56,376 nucleotides of DNA, taken from assembly GCA_027310575.1 (NCBI GenBank), contig DAIDAO010000013.1, positions 1 through 56,376 of the forward strand, written 5' to 3'. The DNA is from a bacterium. GTDB taxonomy: Archaea > Thermoproteota > Nitrososphaeria > Nitrososphaerales > Gagatemarchaeaceae. Shown here in pieces: positions 15,327 to 23,776 of this stretch. Position 1 is the stretch's first letter. Each line of letters opens with the position of its first letter. Below the pieces are notes generated by a model. The model had not been told where the DNA came from. It saw nothing but the letters and a program-made list of their open reading frames with translations, and made no database searches. A program made the translations under genes and the position numbers.

Positions 15327-15704
15327 TCAGGTCGTCTGAGCCGTAGGGGTCGTCAGGGAGCTTGAGGCCTTGCTCCTGCGGAAGACGCGCCGTCCGCCGA
15401 AACCGGCCGCAGCGCCGAGCACGCCGATGATGAGCGATGGGATGAGGGTGAAGATAACGAGCGACATGAGGACGTTCGGGTCTGAAGAGTTCGTTGTCGC
15501 CACGCCGAAGGCCAAGGTGAAGACGAAGGCGGCCAGGAAGCTGACGCCGAAGCCCCACTTGACCGAAGCGGCGACGAAGCCTATGACGATGCCCGATATG
15601 AAGAACGGGATGATTGCGGAATCGGAGTTGATCGTTCGGATGTAGGTGATCCCTATGTACAGAACAACAGCCACGCCGGAGGCGTAGACAGTCATCCTGT
15701 CCAT
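15327..15704 (-). CDS. small four-helix membrane protein
   Basis: A 125-residue protein with four predicted membrane helices: VYASGVAVVLYIGITYI, AIIPFFISGIVIGFVAASV, GFGVSFLAAFVFTLAFGV and VLMSLVIFTLIPSLIIGVLGAAAG. A basic stretch (GGRRVFRRSK) and a short Ser/Thr-rich tail follow. Function unknown; no conserved functional motif is seen. It is divergent from the GtrA-like gene across the tRNA-like fragment R8. Confidence 0.7.
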   Translation of the reverse strand: MDRMTVYASGVAVVLYIGITYIRTINSDSAIIPFFISGIVIGFVAASVKWGFGVSFLAAFVFTLAFGVATTNSSDPNVLMSLVIFTLIPSLIIGVLGAAAGFGGRRVFRRSKASSSLTTPTAQTT

Positions 15705-15756
15705 GTGGCCAGAAAGAAGGGCCTCCGGCTATTTGGGCGTGCGCCCTAACCGGCGA

Positions 15757-15786
15757 GCAGAGCGTTCAAGTCCCCCATCCGCCGCC
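15757..15786 (+). repeat. tRNA 3'-end-like fragment R8, outside the island
   Basis: GCAGAGCG, T-loop TTCAAGT, CCCCC, then ATCCGCC and G. It resembles the right half of the R family (same T-loop position, C-run and CCGC end), but there is no left half and no complementary 5' half upstream. It sits 16 bases before the start of the GtrA-like gene. Confidence 0.45.
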
Positions 15787-15801
15787 GGGCAGAACGGGAA
15801 G

Positions 15802-16266
15802 TTGGGCAGGGTCAGGGAGCTGGCGGCGAAGTGCGGCGTCCTCAGGGCCGCGCAGTTCGGGGTGGCAGGGATAGTCGGGTTCCTCGCAGCGGAAGGCATC
15901 ATAGTGGCAGGGCTGTTCCTGCTGAACGGGGACATCGAAGCGCCCAGCAGTTTCGCGGGCTCTCCAACCCTGCTCGCGCTCGACGTCGTCGCCTTCGTGG
16001 TCGGCGTGACGGTCGGGTTCGTCGTCAACGAGAGGACGACGGTCAGGGACCACGTCAGGCCAGGCGAGGGTGGTGGAAGGGAAACGCTGGTCAGGCTCGC
16101 AAAGTACCAAGCGGTCTATGTCGTCGGGAACGCGATAACGATCGGGACGCAGCTGGCTCTGCTCGCCGCCTTCGCGCTCTCCCCGGCTGCCGGGATCGTG
16201 GTGGGAGCGGTGGTCGCGTACCCGGTGAGCTACGTAATCTCGATGCGCTTCGTCTGGCGCGCGTGA
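15802..16266 (+). CDS. GtrA-family membrane protein
   Basis: About 154 residues from TTG at 15802. Four membrane helices: AQFGVAGIVGFLAAEGIIVAG, LLALDVVAFVVGVTVGFVVNE, YQAVYVVGNAITIGTQLALLA and AAGIVVGAVVAYPVSYVISM, ending with the RFVWR typical of GtrA/DPMS-associated proteins. Such proteins help move or present polyprenyl-linked sugars for surface glycan decoration. The upstream frame to 15703 runs through the tRNA-like fragment and is unlikely to be translated. No glycosyltransferase gene is adjacent. Confidence 0.75.
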   Translation: MGRVRELAAKCGVLRAAQFGVAGIVGFLAAEGIIVAGLFLLNGDIEAPSSFAGSPTLLALDVVAFVVGVTVGFVVNERTTVRDHVRPGEGGGRETLVRLAKYQAVYVVGNAITIGTQLALLAAFALSPAAGIVVGAVVAYPVSYVISMRFVWRA

Positions 16267-16271
16267 GCGCC

Positions 16272-17327
16272 CTACTGGCCTGACTCTGGGAGGATCTTGA
16301 TGGGGAGGTCCACGCCGTACCCCTCCTGGATCTTCCTTAGCATGCTCGAGACGCGCCCCTCCTTCGTCATGCTGTCTATCTCGTGCATGAGCCGGAGGGA
16401 TGCGAGGACACGCCTGTTCGTCCTGGAGGCATAGGGGATCGATTTCACCGAGCCGTAGAGCACGGCCCTCTCCTCTCTTGTGGGGCTCTTGCCGTAGTCC
16501 CGCTCGAGCACGTCCTCGATCTGCCTGAGCGTGTCGTCGAGGCAGGCGTCGGGGTCCGAGTAGCCGAAGAAGCAGTTCCTGCAGTCGGCGGACAGCATCT
16601 CCCTCATGGGCCCCCTTTCGTTGACCCTGTAGTGCCTCAGCGGGTAGACGTACCCCTGGGTCTTCAGGCGCTCCGCCAGCTTGTAGACCGCGCCTATGCT
16701 GAGCCCCTGCGCGAGCACCGCTTCGTACAGCTCCGCGACCGAACCACCGGGTCCGGTGCAGAGGACGGACATGAGCATCTCCTCCGTCCAGATCGGGAGC
16801 TCGGCCACCTTCTTCTCGAGGGTCTGCTGGACGAGCCTCCTGTCAGAGGCGAACTCCGTCAGGCCCTGGGCGAGGCCGCTCTCGCCCTTCGAGTGGAAGA
16901 GCTTCTGCAGGGCTTCGCTGCACTCCTTGCTGGTGAGCCCCGCCACGTCTGCCACGTCATGCAGCTTGAGGCTCGACTGCGACCATTCTCCCTGCTCCCC
17001 GAGATACGCGAGGGCCCACAGCGCGCGGAGCTCCCTGTTCCTCCAGCCCCTGCGCACGAACCAGTCGAACTCCCTCAGCGCCTTGACGGCGTGCCCGCGG
17101 TGGACGAGGTAGCTCGTGTGCCCCTGGTGCACCTTCTTCAGGCCGAGCGAAGCCGAGACCTTGTCGACGGTCGACTCGGCGGAGTGGTCCCTGGGGACGA
17201 CGAAGATGCGCCCAGAGATTGCCTCGACCACGAACGGCGGGTGCCGGGTGTACGCTTCTTCGCTCCAGTCAGTCGGCTTGAAGGAGCCGAACAGACTCAT
17301 CGGGACTTTCATCACGCTTCCTCGCAT
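16272..17327 (-). CDS. winged-helix-like protein with cysteine cluster
   Basis: A 351-residue protein I do not recognise by name. The middle has repeated HTH-like stretches: SSLKLHDVADVAGLTSKECSEALQKLF and SVAELYEAVLAQGLSIGAVYKLAERLKTQGYVYPLRHYRV, the latter a good winged helix. It is followed by C-R-N-C-F-F-G-Y-S-D-P-D-A-C, which with one more ligand could hold an iron-sulfur cluster or zinc. The N-terminus (GRIFVVPRD, TSYLVHRGHAVKALREF) looks like a separate small domain. It starts divergently 121 bases from the korD start, so it is a candidate redox-responsive regulator of that operon. Confidence 0.6.
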   Translation of the reverse strand: MRGSVMKVPMSLFGSFKPTDWSEEAYTRHPPFVVEAISGRIFVVPRDHSAESTVDKVSASLGLKKVHQGHTSYLVHRGHAVKALREFDWFVRRGWRNRELRALWALAYLGEQGEWSQSSLKLHDVADVAGLTSKECSEALQKLFHSKGESGLAQGLTEFASDRRLVQQTLEKKVAELPIWTEEMLMSVLCTGPGGSVAELYEAVLAQGLSIGAVYKLAERLKTQGYVYPLRHYRVNERGPMREMLSADCRNCFFGYSDPDACLDDTLRQIEDVLERDYGKSPTREERAVLYGSVKSIPYASRTNRRVLASLRLMHEIDSMTKEGRVSSMLRKIQEGYGVDLPIKILPESGQ

Positions 17328-17418
17328 TCCCGTGCCCGCGCCTCATTTACCGCTGTTCCCTAATAAGTTAGCCTGGTTCGAATATACGACCCGGATACTG
17401 TTTCGACTACAAAATGGA

Positions 17419-17426
17419 GTTATACT
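17419..17426 (+). promoter_or_regulatory. TATA box of the kor-hdr-etf operon
   Basis: GTTATACT lies 23-30 bases before the TTG start at 17449, indicating a leaderless transcript for the first gene. The intergenic region to the divergent winged-helix gene also contains an A/T-rich CCCTAATAAGTTAG (17356-17369) that may serve the opposite direction. Confidence 0.6.
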
Positions 17427-17448
17427 CTTGTCGAAGCGCGGAAAATAG

Positions 17449-17763
17449 TTGAGGGCGCAGCAGGTCGCGGTCCAGAAGAAGGAAATCGGACCAGGTGCGA
17501 TCACGCGTGAGCCTATCAACGCCGCAAAGTTCCACAAGCCTGTCTCCCGGGTGTACATAATCCCCGAGAGGTGCAAGGAGTGCGACTACTGCTGGACGTT
17601 CTGCCCGAACGAAGTGCTGGAGCTGTCGGACGAGATCAACGCCGCGGGCTACCATCATCCGAAGGTGAAGGCGGGAAAGGAGAACGACTGCGTGAACTGC
17701 GGGATGTGCCAGGCCGTCTGCCCTGAGTTCGCGATCTACGCCAAGGAGGAGCCGCGCCAGTGA
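17449..17763 (+). CDS. korD: 2-oxoacid:ferredoxin oxidoreductase, delta (ferredoxin) subunit
   Basis: A 104-residue 2x[4Fe-4S] ferredoxin-type subunit. Cluster I is Cys42/45/48/52 (CKECDYCWTFCP) and cluster II Cys81/84/87/91 (CVNCGMCQAVCP). It passes electrons from the TPP/FeS core of the KorABC complex to ferredoxin or to the neighbouring Hdr-like proteins. The TTG start follows the TATA box at leaderless spacing. Its stop overlaps the GTG start of korA by 4 bases. The two cluster motifs are complete, and the extra N-terminal ~35 residues are normal for delta subunits. Confidence 0.92.
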   Translation: MRAQQVAVQKKEIGPGAITREPINAAKFHKPVSRVYIIPERCKECDYCWTFCPNEVLELSDEINAAGYHHPKVKAGKENDCVNCGMCQAVCPEFAIYAKEEPRQ

Positions 17764-18923
17764 GCAGCGCCGACGCAGGAGGGCTGAAGCCAGGGGACCA
17801 CTTCATGATGGGGAACTTCGCATGCGTCGAGGGAGCGATACTGGCCGGGTGCAGGTTCTACGCAGGATATCCCATCACCCCGTCCTCCGAGATCTTCGAG
17901 AGGGCGAGCGTGAGGTTCCCCCAGGTGGGGGGGAACGCCATCGAGATGGAAGACGAGGTGGGGAGCATGGCCGCCCTGGTCGGGGCCTCGTTCGGAGGCG
18001 CCAAGGTGATGACTGCCACCTCCGGCCCTGGGTTCAGCCTGATGATGGAGAACATCGGGCTCGCCTACATTACGGAGGCGCCCGTAGTCCTCGTGAACGT
18101 CCAGAGGGCCGGTCCGAGCACCGGCATCCCGACCCTTGTGGGCCAGGGGGACATGATGCAGGCCAAGTGGGGGAGCCATGGAGACCTGGAGACCATCGCC
18201 TACTCGCCCAGCAGCGTCCAGGAGTTCTTCGAGTTCACGATCCAGGCGTTCAACGCCGCCGAGAGGTTCCGCACGCCTGTGTTCGTCATGGCCGACCAGA
18301 TCGTGGCCATGATGTGGGAGCGGCTGCGCGTCCCGCCCGCTGAGGAGATCGAGGTCACGCAGAGGCTGGTCATGGAGCCCGCGGCCGACCAGGACAGGGA
18401 GCGCGTGGTCTTCGACTACGCCAAGGACTTCATCCCAATGCCGATCGCGGGGAGGGGGAGCAGGGTCAACGTCGACAGCCTGACTCATGATTCGAGGGGG
18501 TATCCTACGACCGACCACGGATGGTCCGAGAAGATGACCAGGCACCTCGCAGGGAAGGTCAGGGGCCACGCCCGCGAGATATGGCGATGGGAGGAGAAGT
18601 TCCTCGAGGACGCCGAAGTGGCCGTGGTGTCGTACGGAAGCGCCGCGCGCTCAGCCCTGGCTGCGGTGAAGTATGCGAGGGCCAAGGGGGTCAAGGCGGG
18701 CCTCCTGAGGCTTCAGACCCCGTGGCCGTTCCCGGACGAGGTGGTCGAGAAGGTCAGCAGGAAGGTCTCGGGGTTGGTGGTCGCAGAGATCAACGCGGGC
18801 CAGATGATTCATCCCGTGAGGGAGAACTCCCGCTGCCCGGTCGTCGGGGTGCCCTGGGCGCCCGGGACGCTCATCGAGCCGAGGGCCATCGTGGACGCAA
18901 TGCAGGCGGTGGTGGCGTCATGA
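17760..18923 (+). CDS. korA: 2-oxoacid:ferredoxin oxidoreductase, alpha subunit
   Basis: A 387-residue alpha subunit. The N-terminal pyrimidine-type domain contains GCRFYAGYPITPSSE (about 31-45), the hallmark of 2-oxoglutarate-type enzymes, plus a conserved Glu region EMEDEVGSMAAL and the TSGPGFSLM loop. The C-terminal domain III ends with WPFPDEVV and MIHPVRENS. Known role: CoA-dependent oxidative decarboxylation of 2-oxoacids with ferredoxin as acceptor. Whether 2-oxoglutarate or another oxoacid is used is not decided by sequence alone. It begins with GTG in overlap with korD and its stop overlaps the ATG of korB. Confidence 0.93.
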   Translation: MSSADAGGLKPGDHFMMGNFACVEGAILAGCRFYAGYPITPSSEIFERASVRFPQVGGNAIEMEDEVGSMAALVGASFGGAKVMTATSGPGFSLMMENIGLAYITEAPVVLVNVQRAGPSTGIPTLVGQGDMMQAKWGSHGDLETIAYSPSSVQEFFEFTIQAFNAAERFRTPVFVMADQIVAMMWERLRVPPAEEIEVTQRLVMEPAADQDRERVVFDYAKDFIPMPIAGRGSRVNVDSLTHDSRGYPTTDHGWSEKMTRHLAGKVRGHAREIWRWEEKFLEDAEVAVVSYGSAARSALAAVKYARAKGVKAGLLRLQTPWPFPDEVVEKVSRKVSGLVVAEINAGQMIHPVRENSRCPVVGVPWAPGTLIEPRAIVDAMQAVVAS

Positions 18924-19804
18924 TATCCCCGCAGGTCCCGCACGGCGGACCCGAGGTCAGGGTACCTCATCACATCAACGACCCGGTGATCAGGTCGGAG
19001 AGGCTCCCGAACATCTGGTGTCCGGGGTGCGGCATCGGGATTGTGGTCGGCGCGTACGTCAGGGCGCTCCAGAAGTCTGCGATACCGCGCGAGAGGCAGA
19101 TCTCGATCTCTGGGATCGGATGCACCGGACGCGTCTCAGGGTATCTGAACCTCGACTCCTACCACACCACCCACGGGAGGGCGATAGCCTTCGCCACAGG
19201 CATGGCCGTGGCGCGCCCCGAGCTGGAGATCACGGTGATCGCAGGGGACGGGGACCTCGGGGTGATCGGCGGGAACCACCTCATTCACGCGGCCCGCAGG
19301 AACGTCGACATCAACGTGATCATGGTGAACAACTTCAACTACGGGATGACGGGCGGGCAGCACGGCGGCACCACGCCGCTGGGTGCGAGGACCCACACGT
19401 CGCCATACGGCAACGTAGAGACGCCGTTCAACATCCCATACCTCGTCGCGGCCGCAGGCGCGTCGTTCGTGTCGCGCTGGACTGCGATGCACGTCCGCCA
19501 GCTCACAGCGGCGTTCAGCAGGATGATGGAGGTGAAGGGCTTCGCGTTCATGGAGGTCCTTTCCCCCTGTCCCCCCACCTTCGGCGAGTTCAACGGGTTC
19601 CCCGAGGCCCTGGACATGATGAAGTACTTCAGGGACAAGGCCGTGGTCGACCACAACGCCGACCTGAGCAAGATCGCGGTGACGGCCCGCCCCGACGACA
19701 GCGTGGTGGTCGGAAACTTCGTCGACAGGAAGAGGCCCTCTTACCAGGAGCTCCTCGGCGACCTCAGGGCCAGGGTGCAAGCCCAGGGGGTGGCCAAGAA
19801 GTGA
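18920..19804 (+). CDS. korB: 2-oxoacid:ferredoxin oxidoreductase, beta subunit
   Basis: A 294-residue TPP-binding beta subunit from ATG at 18920, in the ATGA overlap with korA. The conserved N-terminal NIWCPGCGIG (Cys cluster), GIGCTGR, and the TPP-Mg motif GDGDLGVIGGNH with NNFNYGMTGGQ are all present. A fourth conserved cysteine lies in EVLSPCPPTFGE. The reading frame extends upstream into korA, but the overlapping ATG is the only start that fits family length. It ends in overlap with korC. Confidence 0.93.
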   Translation: MISPQVPHGGPEVRVPHHINDPVIRSERLPNIWCPGCGIGIVVGAYVRALQKSAIPRERQISISGIGCTGRVSGYLNLDSYHTTHGRAIAFATGMAVARPELEITVIAGDGDLGVIGGNHLIHAARRNVDINVIMVNNFNYGMTGGQHGGTTPLGARTHTSPYGNVETPFNIPYLVAAAGASFVSRWTAMHVRQLTAAFSRMMEVKGFAFMEVLSPCPPTFGEFNGFPEALDMMKYFRDKAVVDHNADLSKIAVTARPDDSVVVGNFVDRKRPSYQELLGDLRARVQAQGVAKK

Positions 19805-20361
19805 AGTTCGAGATCAGGATCACCGGCCTCGGCGGCCAGGGAGCGATCACGGCCGGCCATGTCTTCGGCTCGGCGGCGGCGTTGCTCGAAGGGAAGGAGG
19901 TCGTCGTGACCGAAGGGTACAGCCCCTACGTGACTGGTGGCTGGTCAAGGGCCGACGTCGTCGTATCCGACGAACCCATAGACTATCCGCTCGTTTCGAG
20001 GCTCGACGCCCTGGTGACGATGTACCAGGAGGGGCTCGACCTCAACATGAAGATGGTGAAGCCCACGGGTGTCGTCGTTGCCGAGCAGAGGCTGGTCGAC
20101 CTTTCGAAGGTGGTCGGGGACAAGCGCGTCTTCCCCATCCCAGCGGCAGACGCGGCGGACAAGCTCGGCAAGAAGGTGCTCATGAACATCGTGATGCTCG
20201 GTTCGGCCGTGGCCCTCGCTGCCCCACGTTCCCTCGAGCCTCTCAAGAAGGCGGTCATGGAGAGGTTCCCAAAGGCGGCCGAGCTGAACGTCAGGGCGCT
20301 CGACACGGGCGCCGACCTCGCCAGGGCGGCGAAGGGGAGGAGCATCGAGAGCCTTGTCTGA
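19801..20361 (+). CDS. korC: 2-oxoacid:ferredoxin oxidoreductase, gamma subunit
   Basis: A 186-residue gamma subunit starting GTG at 19801 in overlap with the korB stop. The N-terminus IRITGLGGQGAITAGHVFG is the CoA-interacting Rossmann-like motif of the family, followed by GYSPYVTGGWSRADVVVSDEPIDYP. It completes a four-subunit enzyme in the order D-A-B-C. Its end overlaps the TTG start of the HdrA-like gene, so the oxidoreductase and the Hdr module are translated from the same message. Confidence 0.92.
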   Translation: MKFEIRITGLGGQGAITAGHVFGSAAALLEGKEVVVTEGYSPYVTGGWSRADVVVSDEPIDYPLVSRLDALVTMYQEGLDLNMKMVKPTGVVVAEQRLVDLSKVVGDKRVFPIPAADAADKLGKKVLMNIVMLGSAVALAAPRSLEPLKKAVMERFPKAAELNVRALDTGADLARAAKGRSIESLV

Positions 20362-22882
20362 AGACAGGATACTGATCATAGGCGGGGGCATCGCGGGAAT
20401 ACAGGGGGCGCTCGACGCAGCCAACGCAGGCGCCAAGGTGACCCTGGTGGAGAGGAGCCCGACCGTGGGGGGGAAGATGTCCACCCTCGACAAGAACTTC
20501 CCCACCCTCGACTGCTCCATATGCATCGAATCCCCCAAGATGAGCGAAGTGGCGCTCAACCCGAACGTCGAGCTCCTGACCATGGCCGAGGTGCAGGGTA
20601 TCGAGGGCGAGGCCGGGAGCTTCAAGGTCCTCATCAAGCAGGACGCCAGATACGTGACGGACGCCTGCACGAGATGCGCCGAGTGCGTGAACGTCTGCCC
20701 GATCATAGTGAAGAACGAGTTCGACTACGGCATGGCGGCCAGGAAGGCGATCTACACCCCGATCGAGCAGTCGGTCCCAGGGCCGTACGTCATCGACACG
20801 CAGAACTGCCTGAACGACCCCCCGAACCTGCTCCCGTGCAGCAGGTGCACCGACGTCTGCGGGCCGAACGCCATCGACTTCAACATGAAAGCGAGGCTCC
20901 TGGAAAGGGACGTCGCGTCCGTCATAGTGGCCACTGGCTTCGACCTCCTGGACCCGACCCTGCTCACGGAGTTCGGCTACGGGAAGCACCCTGACGTGCT
21001 GACGTCGATGGAGCTCGAGCGCCTCCTGCAGGCTTCGGGCCCGAGCATGGGGGAGATCGTCAGGCCGTCGGACGGGAAGCACCCCGAGAAGGTGCTGTTC
21101 GTGCTCTGCGCAGGCTCGAGGGACGAGAGGCTGGTGAAGTACTGCTCGCGGATCTGCTGCATGTACAGCATCAAGGAGGCGTACCAGCTCAAGGACCACG
21201 GCATAAAGGAGGTCGACGTCGCTTACATGGACATCAGGGCCTTCGGGAAGGGCTTCGACGAGTTCTACGACAGGACGAGGGCGTCCGGGGTGCGCTTCAT
21301 GAGGGGGAGGCCCGCAAAGGTGTCCCCGAACGGCAGCGCCATCAGGGTGTCGTTCGAGAACACGGAAGATGGAGCCGCGAGGATCGACGAAGACTATGGC
21401 ATGGTGGTGCTGGCCACAGCGGCGATCCCGTCGAAGGGGACCGAAGCGCTCGCGCGCCTGCTCGGCATAGGCCTCGGCCCCGACGGGTTCTTCGCTTCCG
21501 CGGACAGGGACGGGGGGTTCAACACGAGCACGAAGGAGGGCATCTTCCTGGCCGGGTGCAGCACGGGCCCCAAGGACATCCCTGACAGCGTGATCGAGGC
21601 GGGGGCGGCTGTCGCGAAGGCGCTCACCTACGTGAAGACGAGGTCCTGGCCGGTGCCTGCGGAAGTCGTCCAGATCAGCACGGAAGGCGAGCCGAGGATC
21701 GGCGTCTTCGTCTGCCACTGCGGCTCCAACATCGCGGGCGTCATCGACGTCAAGGCGGTCATGGACTTCGCCAGGACCCTCCCCAACGTGGTGCACGTCC
21801 AGGACCAGATGTACTCCTGCGGCGCCAGCACCCTCAACGACATCAGCGGGGTGATAAGGGACAAGAAGATCAACCGTGTCGTCGTCTCGGCCTGCTCCCC
21901 CAAGACTCACTACCCGACCTTCCAGGGCTCACTGAACCGCGCAGGGCTCAACCCGTACCTCCTCGACATGGCGAACATCAGGAACATGGACTCCTGGGTC
22001 CACAAGGAGGACCGCGAAGGCGCGCTCCAGAAGGCGAAGGACATGGTGAAGATGTCGGTGCTGAGGGCGATGAACATGAAGGCGCTCCAGACGATGAAGT
22101 TCCCGGTCACCCAGACGGCGCTCGTGGTGGGAGGCGGGGTGGCGGGGATCGTGGCAGCGACCAACCTTGCCAAGCAGGGGTTCGAGACCCATCTGGTCGA
22201 GAGGGAAGAAGCGCTCGGCGGGGTGCTCAATTCGATGTCCGAGATCGCACCCCTCGGGATCGAATCCAAGGCGCTCCTGGGCGCCCTCATCGAAGAGCTG
22301 CACGAGAGCGGGGCCAAGATTCACTGGTCGACGCAGGTCGAGACGATAACGGGATTCGTCGGGAGCTACGACGTCCATCTCACTGACGGGACCAACTTCA
22401 TGGCCGGGGCCGTGGTCGTAGCCACAGGGGCGGAGCCCTACGTCCCGACCGAGTTCGACTACGGCAGGAACCCGAACGTGGTGACGAGCCTCGAGCTCGA
22501 AGGGATGATCGACAAGGTGACGGGGAAGAACGTCTCGATAATCTCCTGTGTCGGTTCGAGGAACGGGGCCAGCGGCTGCTCGAGATTCTGCTGTCAGACT
22601 ATGATCAACCAGGCGCTCAGGCTGAAGGAGAAGGGGAACGAGGTGAACGTGCTCTACAAGGACATCAGGACGTTCTCGCGTTTCGGCGAGGAAGAGTACG
22701 AGAAGGCCGGAGAGGCGGGGGTCAGGTTCTACCAGTATCCGCAGGGCTCGGTCCCGCAGGACGCGATCAGGATGGCCGACGGCAAGCTCACCGTGAAAGA
22801 CGAGCTGAGCGGTAAGGAGTTGGAGCTGCAGTCCGACCTCACGGTCCTGAACGTCGGGCTGACGAGGAGGAAGAAGCAGTGA
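20354..22882 (+). CDS. hdrA: HdrA-like flavoprotein with two FAD modules
   Basis: An 842-residue protein. A first FAD-binding Rossmann motif G-G-G-I-A-G-I at 10-16 is followed by two inserted Fe-S groups: Cys105/108/111/115 (CTRCAECVNVCP), and Cys162/165/169, possibly with Cys152. Near 450 comes IGVFVCHCGSNI, normally the beginning of HdrA, and near 591 a second GGGVAGIV flavin motif with CVGSRNGASGCSRFCC. It thus looks like two HdrA units fused, the first without its N-terminal domain. HdrA proteins bifurcate or confurcate electrons at FAD. Start is TTG in overlap with korC; the stop overlaps the next gene. Confidence 0.88.
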   Translation: MSEDRILIIGGGIAGIQGALDAANAGAKVTLVERSPTVGGKMSTLDKNFPTLDCSICIESPKMSEVALNPNVELLTMAEVQGIEGEAGSFKVLIKQDARYVTDACTRCAECVNVCPIIVKNEFDYGMAARKAIYTPIEQSVPGPYVIDTQNCLNDPPNLLPCSRCTDVCGPNAIDFNMKARLLERDVASVIVATGFDLLDPTLLTEFGYGKHPDVLTSMELERLLQASGPSMGEIVRPSDGKHPEKVLFVLCAGSRDERLVKYCSRICCMYSIKEAYQLKDHGIKEVDVAYMDIRAFGKGFDEFYDRTRASGVRFMRGRPAKVSPNGSAIRVSFENTEDGAARIDEDYGMVVLATAAIPSKGTEALARLLGIGLGPDGFFASADRDGGFNTSTKEGIFLAGCSTGPKDIPDSVIEAGAAVAKALTYVKTRSWPVPAEVVQISTEGEPRIGVFVCHCGSNIAGVIDVKAVMDFARTLPNVVHVQDQMYSCGASTLNDISGVIRDKKINRVVVSACSPKTHYPTFQGSLNRAGLNPYLLDMANIRNMDSWVHKEDREGALQKAKDMVKMSVLRAMNMKALQTMKFPVTQTALVVGGGVAGIVAATNLAKQGFETHLVEREEALGGVLNSMSEIAPLGIESKALLGALIEELHESGAKIHWSTQVETITGFVGSYDVHLTDGTNFMAGAVVVATGAEPYVPTEFDYGRNPNVVTSLELEGMIDKVTGKNVSIISCVGSRNGASGCSRFCCQTMINQALRLKEKGNEVNVLYKDIRTFSRFGEEEYEKAGEAGVRFYQYPQGSVPQDAIRMADGKLTVKDELSGKELELQSDLTVLNVGLTRRKKQ

Positions 22883-23775
22883 GCGAAGAGAAGGGGGACG
22901 TCCTCCGGCAGCTGAAGGTGTCCATAGACCAGGAAGGGTTCGCCCTCGAGAGCCACCCGAAGCTGGGCCCAGCCGAGGCAGCGGTGCAGGGGGTTCTGCT
23001 CGCAGGCACGGTCCAGTATCCCAAGAGCGTGAAGGAGTCGGCCCTTCAGGCGTTGGCCGCAGCCGCCAAGGCGTCTGTGATAATCTCGAAGAACGAGATC
23101 GAAAGGGAGCCATTCGTCGCAGTGGTCGATCTGGAGAAGTGCACGAAGTGCGGAAGGTGCATCCCGGTCTGCCCCTATGGAGCCATCCTCGGCGAGGTCA
23201 GGAAGAACATCGAGTTCGTCACCGCCGCCTGCCAGGGGTGCGGAACGTGCGTCGCCGAGTGCACTGTGGAGGGGGCGCTGACGCAGGAAGGGTTCACGGA
23301 CAGGCAGATCATGGCCCAGGTGGACGCCGCCCTGGCCGAGAACGCGTCAGGTAAGGTGCTGATCTACGCGTGCAACTGGTGCTCCTATGCCGGCGCGGAC
23401 CTGGCAGGGGTGATGAAGATCCAGTACCCCTCCAACACGCGGGTCATCAGGACGATGTGCTCGGGGAGGGTGTCCCAGAAGCTCATCATGTACGCGTTCT
23501 CGAAGGGGGCCGGCGCCGTCCTCGTAACAGGGTGCCACATCGGGGACTGCCACTACATCAACGCGAACCATCAGACAGAGAAGAGGGTGGAGAGGTGGCG
23601 GACCCAGCTGAAGGCCAAGGGGGTCAACTCCGACAGGCTGCAGCTCTGGTGGGTGAGCGCGGCCGAGCCGAAGCGTTTCGCAGACAAGGCCGGGGAGATG
23701 TCCGCGCTGATCTCGAAGCTCCCGCCTGAAGAGCTGCAGTCGACCACGGCAAAGGTCGTGGTGAGAGGAGCATAG
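22879..23775 (+). CDS. ferredoxin domain fused to MvhD-like subunit
   Basis: A 298-residue protein. Residues 1-80 resemble the C-terminal linker of HdrA; two [4Fe-4S] sites follow at Cys88/91/94/98 and Cys118/121/124/128. From about 158 to the end it is an MvhD/FlpD-type domain: VLIYACNWCSYAGADLAG, MCSGRVSQKLI, TGCHIGDCHYINAN. In methanogens MvhD transfers electrons from hydrogenase to HdrA. Here there is no hydrogenase, so the input probably comes from KorABCD, EtfAB or NADH. It begins in overlap with the hdrA-like gene, and the next gene follows directly. Confidence 0.87.
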   Translation: MSEEKGDVLRQLKVSIDQEGFALESHPKLGPAEAAVQGVLLAGTVQYPKSVKESALQALAAAAKASVIISKNEIEREPFVAVVDLEKCTKCGRCIPVCPYGAILGEVRKNIEFVTAACQGCGTCVAECTVEGALTQEGFTDRQIMAQVDAALAENASGKVLIYACNWCSYAGADLAGVMKIQYPSNTRVIRTMCSGRVSQKLIMYAFSKGAGAVLVTGCHIGDCHYINANHQTEKRVERWRTQLKAKGVNSDRLQLWWVSAAEPKRFADKAGEMSALISKLPPEELQSTTAKVVVRGA

Positions 23776-23776
23776 A

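Noticed and set aside
17822-23729. Long alternative-frame proteins inside the kor-hdr region, rich in Arg/Gly/His
   Set aside because: They arise from high GC bias, have no family pattern, and lie antisense or out of frame with complete enzymes.
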